Part shown: positions 59,444 through 64,000 of the stretch, piece after piece
How positions within the stretch are numbered: position 1 is the stretch's first letter
Layout: every line of letters starts with the position of its first letter
Assembly: GCA_025716855.1 (NCBI GenBank)
Contig: JAIXMQ010000011.1
Location: 310,001-374,000, forward strand
Direction: 5' to 3'
Source: Pilaira anomala
Taxonomy: Eukaryota > Mucoromycota > Mucoromycetes > Mucorales > Mucoraceae
DNA: 64,000 bases
The notes under the pieces: model-generated
Database searches by the model: none
What the model was told of the DNA's origin: nothing
Seen by the model: the letters and a program-made list of their open reading frames with translations, nothing else
Translations under genes and position numbers: made by a program

Positions 59444-61675
59444 AACTTGCTGAATTTGTGAAGTACATATTGTGTAACTAAAAAACAAAAAGCTACTTGT
59501 TGATATGTAAAGCAAGATTTTTTTTTTATGTTAAACATGGTGTGGATTCTTTTTTTTTTTAAACTATATATACATAGACACATTGTTTAATATCAAATGA
59601 TAATGATACTCTGAAAGATCCTTTTTTTTTGTGTATGTTTATAAAATAAGATACATGTATACATTTTTTATTTAAGTTAGGTTTGTTTTGTTTCGTATCT
59701 TTCCCAAATCATATAGTTAATTGAGCAATTAAACAAGATGCTTTGATTATTGTCAGGAAACATAGTAAAGAATTGGGTCTGCAAATGAGGCTTTAGATGA
59801 AACACATATTTATGTATAACCATTTCTTATACAATCAACTCAATCAAGCAGAACTAAGATAAAAAAAATATCATAAAAAAAAGGCGTCCGGAATCTAATT
59901 AAGAAGCAATCCTTTGGCAAAATATTTGAATAAGATTTTAATACATGAAGACCTCTTTTTCTTTGAACTATATTCTATCAATAGCTTCTTTTTTTTTATT
60001 TTAAGATAACCAAATCATAACTAATTTAATCGAAAAGTATGTATCAAGATCTCGAGTATGGTCATTCTCACAAAAAAAAAAAGAAAAAAAGATCATCCCC
60101 TATAAACACCCCAATAATAAACTACACACACTCCAAATTTAAGCCCTGGAAATCTTTCTTGCCAAAGTAAAGTCCTTCAATATTAACTATTTTATTATAC
60201 AATACTATATTCAGAAAATTTTAAATTTATATGGGCAGATGATTGTATATACAAATGTATCTTTTTATATGTAAAAAATATACTTTCTCTAACAAAAACT
60301 GTTTTCCTTACATGCACTACAAATGGAGAGTGCATGTAGCATGGTCTACGTACACCTCGTTTTTCAGTCCCAGAAATCAAAATTTTGACAAAAAATACCT
60401 TCTTGTCAAAGTAACGTCCCTCTAAATCAGCTATTTCATTAAACAATATGATATACAGAAAGTGCAGAATTTGAAGGCGCATCTTTCTATATAATTTGAT
60501 TTATATTATTGGAAACAGAAACTATACTTGCCCTAACAAAAACTATAAACCGTTTTATCACAATAACCATTAATATTTGTAATTATTTTATTTTGATTTT
60601 TACATCATTCGAAAGAGTGCAAAATTCTGTATTTACCGTTAAAAAACCAAGCGTTAAACCCATTTTAATGTAAAGATATATCTACCTTTCTGATTTTTGA
60701 AAAAATCCATAGGGGGGGACTAGCAAATTTTTCTAAAAAATGGAATTTTTTTCACAGCTTAAAAAAAAATAAAAATTAGAAATGCAGATATATCTTTGTA
60801 TTTAAATGGTTTTAAAGTTTAGCTTCTTATTGATGTCTAAGGTAGAATTTGACGCTCTTTCGAATGATGTAAAAATCAAAGTAACATGATTATAAAGTTT
60901 AATAATCATTGCGAGAAAGCACAGCTTCTATTAGGACATGTATATTTTTTATATACAAGATAATAAATCTAAATGCATAGAAATCTTAGTTTTTAAATTC
61001 TACATCTTTGGAATATAACATTGTCTAACAAAATATGTCTGTATCCTGATTTGGTTTTTTTCCTGTTTTTGGACCTAAAAATTGAGATTTGGGTCCAAAT
61101 TTCTTTCTTTTCAAAATAAAATCTTTTATTTCATCTATTCTATTATACAATATAATATACAATCGATGCAGAATTTGAAGGTGCATCTTTCTATTGATTT
61201 AGAATTGTTATTTTTTATGTAGAAAATATACTTGCCCTAACAAAAACTGTATATCGTTTTTTCATAATACCTATTAATATTTGTTACTATTTTACTTTGC
61301 TTTTTGCATCATTAAAAAGAGCGTCAAATTCTACATGTATTGGTAAAAAGCTAAGCTTTAAAATCTTTTTAACGTAAAGATGTATGGATATTTCTGAATC
61401 TTGAAAAAATCCATAGGGGGGGACTGGCTGATTTTTTGCCTAAATATACACTTTCCCCCCCTTTTCTGGCGATTTGATTGGCTCAATTTTTTTTTTCGCT
61501 ACAACAAAAAAATCATGTCTACAATGCCTCGTTTTTCTTTATCAAAAAGACTAATTAAGGTCAGTAAACATGTAGCATAGAGTAAAAGCGTTACTGACGT
61601 AATGCTAAGGCAGTTTTAATAGGGAGGTTTTTTTTTAAAAAAAAAAAACTGGGCAATTTGAGAGGAAAAAATGGA
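58002..61675 (+). repeat. Repeat family R1, copy B (about 3.7 kb)
   Basis: Collinear with copy A (4997-8850) from AAGCTT at 58002 to the ACTGGGCAATTTGAG end. It contains the same alternating units: forward near 60617 and 61321, inverse near 60843. Right end 61558-61605 holds a short inverted pair, GTCAGTAA...TTACTGAC. No long ORF. Confidence 0.75.
58241..58640 (+). ncRNA. Highly conserved GC-rich block, putative non-coding RNA (copy B)
   Basis: Near-identical to 5371-5770. The two substitutions lie at the GGTTATAGTCAATACG segment, and one A is inserted before CAAGAG. The TATA-like TTTATAAAAG is at 58223-58232 and the GTAAGTAT donor at 58297. One substitution removes the ATG that opens the minus-strand ORF in copy A. 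See that entry for interpretation. Confidence 0.35.
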
Positions 61676-63897
61676 GAAAATCCAGGTATGTTATATGAGT
61701 TTATTAATAAACTTGCGAAACAAGGTATTGAGGCACTTAACAATAAAATTCTGATAGTTACAAATCAGTGCATAAACTACCAAGAAAAGGTATAGCAACA
61801 TAATAGATAAAGTAGTAGTCCTCCGAGAAGATCCATCAAATTGTATGACTAGTTATTGAACGTTGCAATGTTATAACCCACTTATTTTAAAGATTACACG
61901 AAACAGTGCATAACAATTCTACCCTTTAGATTTAACATAGTACGACATAACTGATAAATATGATGAAGAAAAAAAAACTACATGAGCAAAAACAATCGAA
62001 ATTTTACAGTAAGAGGATTATATTTGGGTCTTCTTGTATAATGTAGTTAACCTCCTCCAACAAGTATTTATTCGTCACATGACCATTTGAAAAATGGGGT
62101 TTGATAGGTAACATTCTCCCGAAAATGTGCTCAACTTTAAATTTAGTTTGGTCAGTAGTATGAAATGACTTTTAAAAAAGATATTTTTGATAGATAAAAA
62201 TAGACAGCTTTATATTTTTAAAACTTGATACAAGAGAGCTATTAGTTAATTACGATGTCCTTCGTAATAATAAAAAGTAGATTATATTAGAAAAAAAGAC
62301 GAATAGTGATAGTTACATGTATAGTACATATACTTTTTCGTTAATAGAAAAAAGAGAGTTTTGACTTGTGAGCAGGATTACATAATCTCGGCAATCTTGA
62401 TCCGGTAGTGCTTTTTTTTTTGTAGTCATCATATAGTCACTGATACAAAAAAAATTTTAATTGAATAAAATGCAAAATTAATCATACAATATTTTATTTA
62501 ATTGAATGATTGTATTTATCACAGGAATATATATATATAATTGACTTTTTTGAATGCTCTTTTTTTTTTAAAAAAAATAAAATGAAATGACGAAAGGGTT
62601 GATTTATATATACACCGCTTGACAACTAATATTGAGGTTGCCAGGAACAGATATTAATAACTATATATATACATACATATTTTGACATGTCCCTCAAGGT
62701 ACATGCAATTGTTCATTTTATGCTGTATTATATTAAAAATGAGGTAAAGTAACGCGAAATGAGATCTTAATTCGAACATAAAAAGTTAATATATTTTTTG
62801 ATTGTTCAAGTCTTTAAAAGCCAGGTGAATCTAATGATTGGCTAAACAGGTAAAAAAAAAAGGGGGGGGGGATTAATCATTCAACAATAGAAATTTGTGA
62901 TATATACACCAAAAAAATATCAATTGATTTAATCTAATTTTGGGCTATTGAAACACGTCTGTAAGTTACTTTTTTAAGTAAGGAGGGTTTAGTTGGTAAT
63001 TGTATCACTCTGTTATTGCTTCATAATAGAAACTTTTCCTTATTTTATTAAATATAACTAGTAATATAAAGAGACAGAAAGAGACGGAATTAAAGTCTGT
63101 AAACAAAAAAAAAAAAAAAAAAAAAAATAGACTAAACAAAAACAAAAAGCGATATAGTTAAAAGTATATGTGTCATTAAATAAACCCCCCCCCCCCACAC
63201 ACACACACAAAGCAAAAAGTTTTTAAAACCTACAAACAAGTTTTATTAAATATATTCAAACGCATGTATATTCCCACCCAAGAAGTCCAATCCAGGTGAT
63301 CAATATACGCTACTTGAATAAAAAAGAATAATTTATTATTGTTTCGAGAATAGCAGTTGTGTATTACACACAAACATACTATGTTAAAAACAAAAGGATT
63401 CATATTACAATTGATTCATATGATTATAACTGAAGGAGAAAAGAAAAAAAAACCCCATTATAGGCGTACTTTTAATCTTTTAATAAGTTTAACTATTTTT
63501 TTTTTCTTTTTTTTTATAATCCCTTTTTCCTTCTCAACCCTTTTTTATTAAACTAAGTTTTTTTTTTTTTTTTCATCTCTTTTTTTTTTTTCACACACAC
63601 ACACGACAAATAACTCTAGGTTCTAACACGTACGTATATCGTTTTTCATTCATCTATTGTTATTACAAAAGAAAAAAGGCCACATCATAGTAAGAAAGAG
63701 ATGATGAGTTTCTTTTTTTTTTTTTCGCTCTGCTGTGCACAGAAAAAAAAAAAAAAAAAGAACTCAGAGATAAAGGAGCGAAATGAGTTCATTTTATTCC
63801 TTTTCTCTCTTCATTTTTTTTTCTTTATTAGCCGGTTTTTCAATACAACCTAGTTTACTCCCTTCTAACGCGTTTCTGTTCAATTATAGAAACAAAA
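61676..63897. other. Intergenic before PP1 gene
   Basis: 2.2 kb AT-rich, with a G run (62862-62870), a C run followed by a CA repeat (63185-63209), and T-rich and C/T-rich promoter-like sequence from 63480. AATTATAG at 63882-63889, just before the ATG, may be the acceptor of a 5' UTR intron. No other gene is supported. Confidence 0.4.
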
Positions 63898-63952
63898 ATG
63901 TCAGATACAGTGGAAGCCGATGTTGATTCAATTATATCACGCCTTTTGGAAG
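63898..63952 (+). CDS. GLC7: First exon of PP1 catalytic subunit (Glc7 type), gene runs off the window
   Basis: ATG at 63898 opens 18 codons plus one base: MSDTVEADVDSIISRLLE, then a GTAAAA donor at 63953. The DVDSIISRLLE segment is the conserved N-terminal helix of protein phosphatase 1, normally followed by VRG.RPGK. An AT-rich intron continues to the window end. The call rests on a short exon, but the motif is distinctive. Confidence 0.8.
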
Positions 63953-64000
63953 GTAAAAAAATATATTATTATTATTATTATTATTATTTTTTTTTTTTTT

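Overview
The window is nuclear DNA of a filamentous fungus, most likely Mucoromycota (Mucorales-like). The evidence is an AT-rich genome full of A/T homopolymers, many short GT-AG introns (about 47-145 nt), eukaryotic housekeeping genes with Asn/Gln/Ser-rich tracts, a fungal Cdc10-type septin, a UreD protein and a WRKY-like zinc-finger gene. Genus and species cannot be named from the sequence alone. All gene models were built by hand by joining ORFs at splice sites that keep the frame; no transcript evidence was available.

Layout. 1-4.4 kb: 3' part of the eIF5B gene, TVP23 and a transgelin (SCP1) gene. 4.4-9.1 kb: repeats, with a stranded crotonase first exon and repeat copy A. 9.1-22.3 kb: full-length kinesin-3, calcineurin A, an endopolyphosphatase-like gene and a polyQ protein with a WRKY-like domain. 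22.6-25.4 kb: a palindromic mobile-element-like structure with a 9-bp minisatellite in both arms and a broken gene in the middle. 25.4-35.3 kb: gene-poor, holding a small MITE, eL13 and a coiled-coil gene. 35.3-51.9 kb: a dense housekeeping cluster: JMJD4-like oxygenase, an unknown gene, a three-RRM protein, UreD, an unknown 126-aa gene, a tail-anchored Aha1, septin Cdc10, NAA38, an RGG protein, a CUE-domain protein, a peroxisomal crotonase, VTS1 and eL29. 51.9-63.9 kb: mostly intergenic and repeats (copies C and B), with one coiled-coil gene. The first exon of a PP1 catalytic subunit starts at 63,898 and runs off the window.

Functional themes. There are translation genes (eIF5B, eL13, eL29, and JMJD4, whose family hydroxylates release factor eRF1), post-transcriptional control (VTS1, RRM protein), cytoskeleton and trafficking (kinesin-3, transgelin, septin, TVP23) and Ca2+/phosphatase signalling (calcineurin A, PP1). 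They look like ordinary neighbours, not a dedicated cluster or operon.

The most unusual items are: a 400-bp GC-rich block kept almost unchanged in two otherwise diverged repeat copies (5371-5770 and 58241-58640), with a TATA-like box and a consensus splice donor but a lost ORF start, which suggests an RNA gene; the fungal WRKY-like protein; the palindromic minisatellite element; a 6-nt micro-exon and a C-terminal membrane anchor in the Aha1 gene; and large foldback repeats able to form long double-stranded RNA.
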